Shown: positions 34,953-42,631 of the stretch, piece after piece
How positions within the stretch are numbered: position 1 is the stretch's first letter
Layout of the letters: each line of letters begins with the position of its first letter
NCBI RefSeq assembly: GCF_001038625.1
Contig: NZ_CP011803.1
Coordinates: 3,224,001-3,288,000, forward strand
DNA length: 64,000 nucleotides
Direction: 5' to 3'
From: Clostridium carboxidivorans P7
Lineage (GTDB): Bacteria > Bacillota > Clostridia > Clostridiales > Clostridiaceae
Notes under the pieces: model-generated
Seen by the model: only the letters and a program-made list of their open reading frames with translations
Told to the model about the DNA's origin: nothing
Databases searched by the model: none
Made by a program: the position numbers and the translations under genes

Positions 34953-36818
34953 TCAAATAAAATTAGATACAGCTACCTCTGATTCAAATCTTTTATAAGT
35001 AGGTACTATCTCTTCAAGTTTATATATAATTTTCTCTCTATCATCTTCTTCAACTATTGTCTTAAATTCATTGATTTTAACCATTAAACTATTAAAGTCC
35101 TCAAAAGTAGGTCTTCCTACAAATATTTTATTATGACATGTCCTATTCAATCCTTCTTCTTTAGTCAAAACTTCTTCATAAAGCTTTTCCCCTGGTCTAA
35201 GACCTATAAATTCTATACTAATATCTTTATTTGGAACATAACCTGAAAGCCTTATTAAATCACAGGCTAAATCATATATTCTAACTGGATCTTCCATATC
35301 TAAAACAAATATTTCTCCACCTTTAGCATATACACCAGCTTGAAGAACTAACTGAGATGCTTCTGGTATAGTCATAAAAAACCTGTTAATATCCTTATGA
35401 GTCACTGTAACCGGTCCTCCATTTTTTATTTGTTCTATGAATAATGGTACTACTGAACCATTACTGCCTAGTACATTTCCAAATCTTACTGCAGCAAATT
35501 GAGTTTTGCTCCTTTTATCTATAGATTGAATAATCATTTCACAGACTCTTTTTGTAGCTCCCATTATATTAGTAGGATTTACAGCTTTATCAGTTGAAAT
35601 CAGAACAAATTTCTTAACTTTATATTTATCAGAACAAAGAACTACATTTAATGTACCAAATATATTATTCTTTATAGCTTCACTTGGATTCTCTTCCATA
35701 AGCGGTACATGTTTATGAGCTGCTGCATGAAATACAATTTCCGGTCTATATTTATTAAAAATTAAATCCAGCTTTTTTTTATCTTTAACTGAAGTAATGA
35801 TATATTTTACATTTTCAAATATACCATTTCGTCTAAACTCTTGTTGTAAAATATAAGCATTATTTTCATAGTTATCAAGTATTATTAACTCTTTGGGATT
35901 GAATTTTATAATCTGCCTACATAACTCAGATCCTATGGAACCTCCTCCACCAGTTACCATAACAGTTGTTCCTTTGATATAATCATTAATTTGTTCCATA
36001 TCAAGTTTTACAGGATCTCTTCCTAATAAATCCTCAAAATTAACTTCTCTTAATTTATTTAAAGTAACTTTCCCATCGATAATTTCATATATTCCAGGTA
36101 TTAATTTAACTTTACAACCAGTTTCCTTACATATATCTAAAAGTTCCTTCTTAGTTTTCATATCTATAGCTGCAATGGCTATAAGTATTTCATCAATATC
36201 CAACTGCTTTGCTAATTGAACTATATTATTTCTTGTTCCCATAACTTCTACACCAGCGACACTAGTACCAACTTTATATTTATCATCATCAATAAAAGCC
36301 ACAGGCAAATAATTCACTTCATTACAGAACTTCATTTCATTAACAATCATTGTTCCAGCTTTACCAGCACCAACAACTAATACTCTCTTATCATATATAA
36401 TATGTGATTTAACCTTCCCATCTAAATACTCCCTAACTATTCTGAAAGACATTCTAAAACCAGCAACCAGAATAATAATAATAATACCTGATAAAATGTC
36501 AACACTTAACGGAAGTCTTTCCCCAAAAGTAAATCCATAAATAGTTCCTAACAAATTACCTACAATGCACGCATATATAGCAATCAAAAATTCATCCATA
36601 CTAGCATAAATCCATAAATTCTTGTAAAGTTTAAATAAATAAAACACTATCAAATAAATAACTGTAATTATTATTGCATCATTCTTAAATCTTGCTAATT
36701 CATAGGTCGGTATATCAAAATTAAATCTAAAACAATATGCTAAAATGTAAGATAAATTTATCAAGATAATATCTATTAGCATTAATATATATTTTCTTGA
36801 ATTTTTTAGACTTTCCAT
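34953..36818 (-). CDS. Membrane UDP-GlcNAc 4,6-dehydratase (PglF/CapD-like)
   Basis: 621 aa. Four N-terminal membrane segments (about 1-110), a first Rossmann domain (VVGAGKAGTMIVNEM) and a second SDR domain (VTGGGGSIGSELCRQ) with STDKAVNPTNIMGATKR. The catalytic Tyr is replaced by Met in M-x3-K, as in PglF-type 5,6-elimination dehydratases. It converts UDP-GlcNAc to the 4-keto-6-deoxy sugar used to start the polymer. RBS AAGGAGG. Followed after 13 nt by the initiating transferase. Confidence 0.9.
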   Translation of the reverse strand: MESLKNSRKYILMLIDIILINLSYILAYCFRFNFDIPTYELARFKNDAIIITVIYLIVFYLFKLYKNLWIYASMDEFLIAIYACIVGNLLGTIYGFTFGERLPLSVDILSGIIIIILVAGFRMSFRIVREYLDGKVKSHIIYDKRVLVVGAGKAGTMIVNEMKFCNEVNYLPVAFIDDDKYKVGTSVAGVEVMGTRNNIVQLAKQLDIDEILIAIAAIDMKTKKELLDICKETGCKVKLIPGIYEIIDGKVTLNKLREVNFEDLLGRDPVKLDMEQINDYIKGTTVMVTGGGGSIGSELCRQIIKFNPKELIILDNYENNAYILQQEFRRNGIFENVKYIITSVKDKKKLDLIFNKYRPEIVFHAAAHKHVPLMEENPSEAIKNNIFGTLNVVLCSDKYKVKKFVLISTDKAVNPTNIMGATKRVCEMIIQSIDKRSKTQFAAVRFGNVLGSNGSVVPLFIEQIKNGGPVTVTHKDINRFFMTIPEASQLVLQAGVYAKGGEIFVLDMEDPVRIYDLACDLIRLSGYVPNKDISIEFIGLRPGEKLYEEVLTKEEGLNRTCHNKIFVGRPTFEDFNSLMVKINEFKTIVEEDDREKIIYKLEEIVPTYKRFESEVAVSNFI

Positions 36819-36973
36819 ATTTCCTCCTTACAAATCATAAATAAAAATATTCTTGACTACTATTGCAAATTTTCATTGAGTTGTTAAAAACTTATCAATT
36901 AGTACAGAAATGACTCCACCTACAGACAATATTTTTATTACTTCCCCTTGCAATTTTACATTCTTTAACTTTT

Positions 36974-37660
36974 TTATTTTTTTAACTTTTTCCACCCAGA
37001 ATAGTAATATCTAGAATAGCTCTTCTGTTTAACATCCATCTTATTTAAAACTACTCCTAATATCCTTGCATTTACTTTTTGCAAAAGTTCTTTTGCCTTT
37101 ATAGCTGTAGCTTTTTCTACTTGTGATGAAGCAACTACAAGGATGCACCCATCTACATAAGTAGAAATTAACTGTGCATCTGTTACAATTATTACAGGAG
37201 GGGTATCTATTATTATATAATCATAAGTTTCCTTCAAATCCTCAATAAACTTTTTCATCTTCTCCGATGCAACCAATTCAGATGGATTAGGCGGTTTTGT
37301 TCCAGATGTAATTATATCCAAATTGGGTATTTCTGTATTTTGAACCGCTTCTGAAAACTGTATATTATCTATTAAAAAGTCTGATAATCCTTTTTCATTT
37401 GATGTATTAAATATCTTATGAAGCTTTGCCATTCTCTGATCACAATCTATTAAAATAGTTTTATATCCATTCTCAGCTATTACTACAGCTAAATTAGCGC
37501 AAATTGTAGATTTACCTTCTCTTGGACCAGAACTTGTTACAACAATTGTCTTTACTTTACTATCAAAAGACGAAAATTGAATATTTGTCCTTAACGTTCT
37601 ATATGATTCTGAAATTAGAGATTTAGGGTACTCAATAGTAACTAATTTCTCTTTTTTCAT
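36974..37660 (-). CDS. CpsD/CapB-type bacterial tyrosine kinase
   Basis: 228 aa BY-kinase. Walker A SSGPREGKST, Walker A' LIDCDQR, Walker B YIIIDTPPV, and a C-terminal tyrosine cluster SYSRYYYSGW for autophosphorylation. Works with the membrane CpsC activator and is reversed by the CpsB phosphatase to set chain length and export of EPS. The ATG at 37660 follows GGGGGA; the TTG at 37678 overlaps the cpsB pseudogene stop and lacks an RBS. Its local phosphatase partner is broken, and the intact copy is about 4 kb away. Confidence 0.9.
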   Translation of the reverse strand: MKKEKLVTIEYPKSLISESYRTLRTNIQFSSFDSKVKTIVVTSSGPREGKSTICANLAVVIAENGYKTILIDCDQRMAKLHKIFNTSNEKGLSDFLIDNIQFSEAVQNTEIPNLDIITSGTKPPNPSELVASEKMKKFIEDLKETYDYIIIDTPPVIIVTDAQLISTYVDGCILVVASSQVEKATAIKAKELLQKVNARILGVVLNKMDVKQKSYSRYYYSGWKKLKK

Positions 37661-37674
37661 AAATTTTCCCCCAT

Positions 37675-38448
37675 TCAAAGATGATTTTTAAAAATAAAAT
37701 CAAAAATAGTTTTTTTACTAGAAACTTTACACAACTTCTGTGGTATATCTTCGCCCCTTAACATACGTTCTCCGTTACCTCTAATGCAATCTTCTAAATT
37801 TTTGTCCATATGCCCTACAACATTTAGTGCATGGTTTATATCTGATATCCTGCGTTTTAGGTGTAGAGCAGATACTATGAAGTTACATATACCATGTTTT
37901 ATTAGTTTTTCCGAAGTTCTTTTTACATCTTGTCAAAATAAACCATCAATGCTGCCAGCGTTTATTTGAAACAAACAGTCTTCATCAATAAAATCATTAA
38001 TTTTTAAGATGTCCACTATTATAAATGTGTATCTTTCTGGATGAGCTATTATTGGATTTAAATCAAGCAATCTAAGTTCATATATTATGTCTAAAATCTT
38101 AGAATCTAAATAATCCATTGGAAGTTCAAGAAGAATGTATTTAGTATCATTTATTCCTCTTATTATTCCTTGCTTATACAATTCTACAGCGTACTTGTCT
38201 ACAAAAATTTCTTGTCTGGGAACTATACCCATCTCTATTTTGTTTTTAATTGCTTCTACTTTAGTACTTTCTACCATTCTGCATATATCTTCATATTTAT
38301 TTTCATAGCGTCCTCAAATATAATGAGGTGTTGTTACTACTTTTTTTATGCCATTTTGCTCTACTTCTTTAAGCATTTCTACAGTATCCTTCAAACTTTT
38401 CGCACCATCATCTATCTGTGGCAATATATGAGTATGTATATCTATCAT
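37675..38448 (-). pseudogene. Disrupted CpsB-type tyrosine-protein phosphatase (two in-frame TGA)
   Basis: Full-length reading frame of 257 codons, matching the 258-aa intact paralogue at 41698-42474, but interrupted by TGA at codon 45 (38316-38314) and codon 172 (37935-37933). There is no frameshift. It begins MIDIHTHILPQIDDGAKS (PHP metal motif) and contains AHPERY. The catalytic SDAH motif of the paralogue has become SALH, so the metal-binding Asp is also lost. It lies in the normal cpsB slot between cpsC and cpsD. The two stops plus loss of a key residue indicate decay, not recoding. Confidence 0.85.
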
Positions 38449-38466
38449 ATTAAACTCCACTCTAAT

Positions 38467-39156
38467 TTAATATTTTTCAGTATCTTTGGGTATGGTTCCA
38501 ATTACAGGAAGATTTAAATATTTATTTACATCCTGCTCTGTTTTTAAAGTATTATCTATATATTCAAGTAAAAAAGCAATTCCTATGGAAACTATTAATC
38601 CCATAAAGAAAGCTATAGTAATATTTAAAAGCTTTTTTGGTTTTACCGGTTGTTCTGGCATTTTTACTTTATCCATTACCTGAATATTTTGACCCGGATA
38701 AATTCTTTTTGCTTCTTGTATAAATGAATTATAAACAGCAATTATCATGAGATATGCTTCTTGAGGACTACTATTCTTCGCTTTAAATTCAATAAGCTGA
38801 GTATTTGCCATTGGAGATACAGTTATATTATTTAAGATGTCATTAACAGAAACGTTCTTTAATCTTGCTGATGCACTTTCTGCTACAGATGTTGACTTTG
38901 CTATTTCCGCATAAGTTTTTGCAAGATTTTGAAACATCATAATGTCATCATATTGATATCTTGAATTATCATTTGAACCTACATTGACTTTTCCTATCAC
39001 AATAGTTGCTTTAGCTTCATAGGTAGGTTTTATTACATAATAACTTAAAACACCAGACACAACAGTGCTTAGTATAGTTATTAAAAGTATTAATTTTATC
39101 CTCTTTTTAATAATATGTAAAAATTCATATAAGTCTAACGATATTTCTTCTTCCAT
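38467..39156 (-). CDS. CpsC/Wzz-type chain-length determinant and kinase activator
   Basis: 229 aa. Two transmembrane helices (about residues 21-42, LILLITILSTVVSGVLSYYVI, and 170-190, LLNITIAFFMGLIVSIGIAFL) enclose an extracellular Wzz domain. The proline-rich PEQPVKPKKLLN precedes the second helix, as in the family. The cytosolic tail would bind CpsD. The ATG at 39156 is preferred; the GTG at 39177 has no RBS. Confidence 0.88.
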   Translation of the reverse strand: MEEEISLDLYEFLHIIKKRIKLILLITILSTVVSGVLSYYVIKPTYEAKATIVIGKVNVGSNDNSRYQYDDIMMFQNLAKTYAEIAKSTSVAESASARLKNVSVNDILNNITVSPMANTQLIEFKAKNSSPQEAYLMIIAVYNSFIQEAKRIYPGQNIQVMDKVKMPEQPVKPKKLLNITIAFFMGLIVSIGIAFLLEYIDNTLKTEQDVNKYLNLPVIGTIPKDTEKY

Positions 39157-39264
39157 ATTTGCATTCATTCCTTTCACTTGGCTTAATGCACAAAAACATA
39201 ATAAAAAGTGCTAACCTTGTCTCTGGGCAAATTACTTTGCATTCTACTTGCATGCATATAATAG

Positions 39265-39912
39265 TTAACTATGATGATTTTTACCATTCTTGTTCATTAG
39301 TACATATCTATTCCAATAAAGTGCTGCTTCTGTTCTATCTTTAATATTTAACTTGTTAAGTATATGATTAATATGCTTTTTTACAGTATTCTCTGTTATA
39401 AAAAACTTCTCAGAAATTTTTGGATTACTCAATCCTTTTGCTACTTCAATCAATATTTCTCTTTCCCTATTAGTTAATAACTCCAGTTTGTTTGGCAAAT
39501 CAGTATCTTTATTTATTATTGAATCCACAAAATAAGAATCAAAATATTTTTTTCCCTCATATACACGTTCTATTGCATATAATATTTCTTCTTCATTTGA
39601 TTTACCTAATACGTAACCTTGAACTCCACTCTTTAATGCTTTTACAAAAAATTCGTTATTTTCATAAAAATCTACTATGATTACTTTAATATCTTTTCCT
39701 GAAGATATTAGTTCACTAATTAAATGTAGTTCATCTTCATTATCCTTATTTAAGTCCAACAGTATAATATCAGCCATGTTACTTTTTATCATAAACATAG
39801 ATTCTTTTATTGTTTCACCAACAAACTGTATGAATAAGTTATCGAACTTAGATATGAGTGTTACTATTCCTTCCCTTATAACAGAGTAATTGGATATAAT
39901 TATAATTTTCAT
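39265..39912 (-). CDS. LuxR/NarL-type regulator with degenerate receiver domain (copy 1)
   Basis: 215 aa. Receiver-like domain 1-120 and LuxR helix-turn-helix about 145-205 (LTNREREILIEVAKGLSNPK, ITENTVKKHINHILNKLN). The phospho-site equivalent Asp53 is present in ILLDLN. However, the acidic pair is replaced by Ser-Asn (IISNYSVIREG), the switch Thr/Ser by Asp (VIIVDF), and the conserved Lys by Gly (GYVLGKS). Phosphorylation as in normal response regulators is therefore unlikely, and no histidine kinase is nearby. Likely transcriptional regulator of the EPS locus. Confidence 0.85.
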   Translation of the reverse strand: MKIIIISNYSVIREGIVTLISKFDNLFIQFVGETIKESMFMIKSNMADIILLDLNKDNEDELHLISELISSGKDIKVIIVDFYENNEFFVKALKSGVQGYVLGKSNEEEILYAIERVYEGKKYFDSYFVDSIINKDTDLPNKLELLTNREREILIEVAKGLSNPKISEKFFITENTVKKHINHILNKLNIKDRTEAALYWNRYVLMNKNGKNHHS

Positions 39913-40368
39913 AATACTTCTCAATTCCTTAATCTGTATTATTGTAATCTTCCTGGATATATACTCATTTCAGGAAGGTAACTTGGCCAAGTTTTATTAC
40001 ACTCTCATACTAACATTTATGCCCAGTTATTACATCATACCCCAGTTTGATTTTTTATTAATAAGTTCTATACACGGTATAATACACTTCTACTACTAAA
40101 GTAGTAGAACTTTACATCAGTAACAGTCATCTTTTGGCAGTATGAAGTTCTAACCTTTTCACTTTATACTGATAAATTAAGACATTAGTTGTTTTCCAAA
40201 TTTGCCTTCTTATTACTGCATATATCAAATATCCCTATGTATTCAAAAAACTATAATAGATAAACAAGCACTAAATTGTTTATCTACTATAGTTCTCTTT
40301 TTTAGTAATCACTAAAAATTTGATACGTCATACTATCATGAGTATCGCCTCATACTAATTTTATATAT
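39913..40368 (-). promoter_or_regulatory. Intergenic leader between the two LuxR-type regulators
   Basis: 456 nt without a gene. It holds the terminator at 40244-40300, a perfect 22-nt palindrome starting TTCTACTACT (about 40089-40110) that could be an operator, a GC-centred palindrome ACTTGGCCAAGT (about 39979-39990) and a 7-bp inverted repeat CTTCCTG/CAGGAAG (about 39950-39977). A promoter for copy 1 of the regulator must lie here, but I cannot place it confidently. Confidence 0.45.
40244..40300. terminator. Terminator downstream of the second regulator gene
   Basis: 19-bp stem with one mismatch (40249-40267 with 40276-40294), an 8-nt loop, T6 tracts on both strands. It separates the transcription units of the two paralogous regulators. 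Confidence 0.85.
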
Positions 40369-41010
40369 TTAAGATATATTAGCATCCCTATTCAACATTC
40401 CACATTTATTAGCATACAAAGCTAGTTGTGTTCTATCTTTCATATTGAGTTTATCAAATATATGATTGTTATGTTTTTTTACTGTGTTTTCAGAAATACA
40501 AAGTTTTTTCGATATTTGTTGGTTGCTCATTCCCTTTCCTATTTCACATAAAATCTCTTTTTCCCTTGCTGTAAGCTGTTCTATTTTTTCAGGTTCAATA
40601 CTATTTTCCCTAACCATACAATCTATAAAATATGAATCAAAATATTTTTTTCCTTTGTAAACTTGCTCTATGATATACATAAGTTCTATTTCATCTGATT
40701 TTCCTAATATATATCCTTCTACACCACACCTAATAGCTTCTACAAAGATGTTCTTATTCTTATTAAAATCTAATATTATAAATTTGCTCTTTACACCACA
40801 TTCCTTTAATTCTTTAATTAATAGCAACCCATCTTTATTTTGTTCATGTAAATCAAATAAAACAATATCAATTTTAGTTGATTTAATTAGATACATTGAC
40901 TCCTTCAATGTTTCTGCAACAAGCATTATATCAACACGATTACATCTTGACATAATTGAATATATTCCTTCTCTTATTAAAGCATAATTTGATATAATGA
41001 TAACCTTCAC
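40369..41010 (-). CDS. LuxR/NarL-type regulator with degenerate receiver domain (copy 2)
   Basis: 213 aa, paralogue of the neighbour at 39265-39912, with the same architecture and the same substitutions: Ser-Asn instead of the acidic pair (IISNYALIREG), Asp at the switch Thr/Ser position (FIILDF), Gly for the conserved Lys (GYILGKS), and Asp53 retained (VLFDLH). HTH LTAREKEILCEIGKGMSNQQ and ISENTVKKHNNHIFDKLN. First gene after the c-di-GMP riboswitch, so its expression should follow c-di-GMP. No partner kinase is present. Confidence 0.85.
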   Translation of the reverse strand: MKVIIISNYALIREGIYSIMSRCNRVDIMLVAETLKESMYLIKSTKIDIVLFDLHEQNKDGLLLIKELKECGVKSKFIILDFNKNKNIFVEAIRCGVEGYILGKSDEIELMYIIEQVYKGKKYFDSYFIDCMVRENSIEPEKIEQLTAREKEILCEIGKGMSNQQISKKLCISENTVKKHNNHIFDKLNMKDRTQLALYANKCGMLNRDANIS

Positions 41011-41336
41011 ATATACCCCCCCAAAAACTTAATTTTTAATAAATGAATTAGGTTATCTTTTCACCTGTATTTTTTGCTGTTTATGTTACTTTTAATACCT
41101 CTGTTAATAATTTTTTATCCTTAACTCACTTAAATATTTAAAAAATCAAAATAAGTTTTATTGCATTTTTCCATATTTTGTAAAACACCATTTTTTATTA
41201 TGACATATATAATAAAAAAAACAATACAAAAGTGATAGAACGGATTTGCAGATGATAAAACAGATTATTAATAATTTCTAGTATAAAATAATATCACAAG
41301 TTATTCACAGATTTAAATTTTTATAATTTACTATAT

Positions 41337-41366
41337 AAAAAAACCCAATTAAACCGTAAAAACGGT
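41337..41366 (-). terminator. Riboswitch expression-platform terminator
   Basis: Short stem ACCGT (41353-41357) / ACGGT (41362-41366) with a 4-nt loop, an extended outer pairing of AACC (41342-41345) with GGTT (41378-41381), and a T7 tract on the minus strand (41343-41337). The outer pairing uses the AACC of the aptamer core (GCAACCGACC), so ligand binding would compete with termination. Confidence 0.7.
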
Positions 41367-41373
41367 AAAATCA

Positions 41374-41440
41374 GGTCGGTTGCACCATTGACTCTGTATA
41401 CTTTAAGGTGCCCAAATATAAGTATACTTCTTTGTCTCCT
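41374..41440 (-). ncRNA. Cyclic-di-GMP class II riboswitch aptamer
   Basis: On the minus strand the order of conserved blocks matches the c-di-GMP-II (GEMM-II) aptamer: GGAGACAAAGA (from 41440), a variable P2 strand GTATACTT (41427-41420), TTTGGGCACC, the P2 partner AAGTATAC (41403-41396), AGAGTCAAT, and the hallmark GGTGCAACCGACC ending at 41374. Stems GTATACTT/AAGTATAC (8 bp) and GCACC/GGTGC (5 bp) interlock as an H-type pseudoknot, as in this class. A terminator follows. It would sense c-di-GMP and control readthrough into the EPS regulators. Confidence 0.92.
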
Positions 41441-41697
41441 TTTTAATATAACCTTTTTAAATAATTATTACATAACAATTATTTGCTCCCTTATTTAATT
41501 ATACAACATATTGTTATTTTTCAAAATATACGGTTATTGGCATTGTTATAAATTTTTTTAAACTTCAGCAACAAAATATAAATAAAAATGACCATTGCTC
41601 TTACTATATAATAAATATGATATAGTAAATTATTAAAGAACATAAAAATAGTATTTTATCTCGTATATAGAATAAAAATCTGCTATATATTTAAATT

Positions 41698-42474
41698 CTA
41701 TTCTTTTCCTCTCTTAAAAAATGAAAATATCCCCTTATCTTCCCTTATTTTATCTCCTTGATTTTCTATATTTCCATTTTGCAAAAGCAGCCATGCATTT
41801 TTAATGACTTTTCTTCTTATGCCATCACCTATCTTATGAGCTTCCCATAATGCCTTATCTATTTCAGGACATCTATTTACTGTTGAATGTGCATCAGAAG
41901 CTATAAAGTCAACTATATTATGTTCTATTAAGATTTTTGTGAGCTTTTGTACTTTTTTTCCAAATAGCCCGGTTATACTTCCGCTGTTTACTTGAAAAAG
42001 AAATTCTTCCTCAATAAAATCATTTATTAAAAATGGCTTTTCTATAAAATACATATACCTTTCCGGATGTGCAATTACAGGAACCATTCCCTGTAACTTA
42101 ATTTCATATAAAATATCCATTGAACTCTTTTGAAACTTTTCCATGGGCAGTTCTACCAACATATATCTAGAGTTATTAATTCCCTTTATAACACCCTTTT
42201 TATAATTACTAAGCATATGATTATCTACAAATATCTCTTGTCCAGGAAATATTTCTACAGTTATATTCTGCTGCTTTCTTCTTACATTGATTTCTTCTAC
42301 TAATTTGCATATATTTTTATAGGTATTTTCATGGTATTCGCTACAAAAATGAGGAGAAGCCACTATTTTTTTAATACCATCTTTATCTGCAATTTTAAGC
42401 ATTTCCATAGTATCCTCAATAGTCTCTGCTCCATCATCAATACCTGGAAGTATATGACTATGAATATCTATCAA
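41698..42474 (-). CDS. CpsB/CapC-type tyrosine-protein phosphatase (PHP family)
   Basis: 258 aa. PHP-fold metal motifs MIDIHSHILPGIDDGAE, ASPHFCSEYH, FPGQEIFVDNH, VIAHPERYMY and IASDAHST are all intact. Dephosphorylates the CpsD tyrosine kinase to control EPS polymerisation. It is the functional counterpart of the disrupted copy at 37675-38448. It stands upstream of the riboswitch, so it should be expressed independently of it. Divergent from the DUF815 gene. Confidence 0.9.
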   Translation of the reverse strand: MIDIHSHILPGIDDGAETIEDTMEMLKIADKDGIKKIVASPHFCSEYHENTYKNICKLVEEINVRRKQQNITVEIFPGQEIFVDNHMLSNYKKGVIKGINNSRYMLVELPMEKFQKSSMDILYEIKLQGMVPVIAHPERYMYFIEKPFLINDFIEEEFLFQVNSGSITGLFGKKVQKLTKILIEHNIVDFIASDAHSTVNRCPEIDKALWEAHKIGDGIRRKVIKNAWLLLQNGNIENQGDKIREDKGIFSFFKRGKE

Positions 42475-42565
42475 ATTTACTCCTCCCTATTGACTAATAT
42501 TTATTATCCTTTGCTATTTATTCCTAAAATAATATATTTAACCTTTAATAAAACTAGAACATCTT

Positions 42566-42593
42566 TTGTAGTAATAAAAATATATGATATAAT
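42566..42593 (+). promoter_or_regulatory. Promoter of the DUF815 ATPase gene
   Basis: TTGTAG (42566-42571), a 16-nt spacer, TATAAT (42588-42593), 38 nt upstream of the ATG. Confidence 0.5.
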
Positions 42594-42631
42594 GAAAAAA
42601 TAACTTTTTATTAAGAAATGGGGGCTATTCT

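Larger units (their letters stand above)
41011..41697 (-). promoter_or_regulatory. 687-nt regulatory gap upstream of the EPS regulators
   Basis: No gene. Contains a possible promoter (TTGAAA, 15-nt spacer, TATAAT at 41503-41498 on the minus strand), a c-di-GMP-II riboswitch (41374-41440) and its terminator (41337-41366). The remaining 41011-41336 and 41504-41697 are AT-rich with nothing recognised. Confidence 0.6.

Noticed and set aside
37675..38448. Selenocysteine or other TGA recoding in the cpsB-like frame
   Set aside because: The TGA codons align with non-cysteine positions of the paralogue, no SECIS-like hairpin was evident, and the catalytic Asp is also lost, so decay is simpler.
39913..40368. 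Second c-di-GMP riboswitch between the two regulators
   Set aside because: No GTGCAACCGACC or class I core is present on either strand; only palindromes and a terminator are seen.
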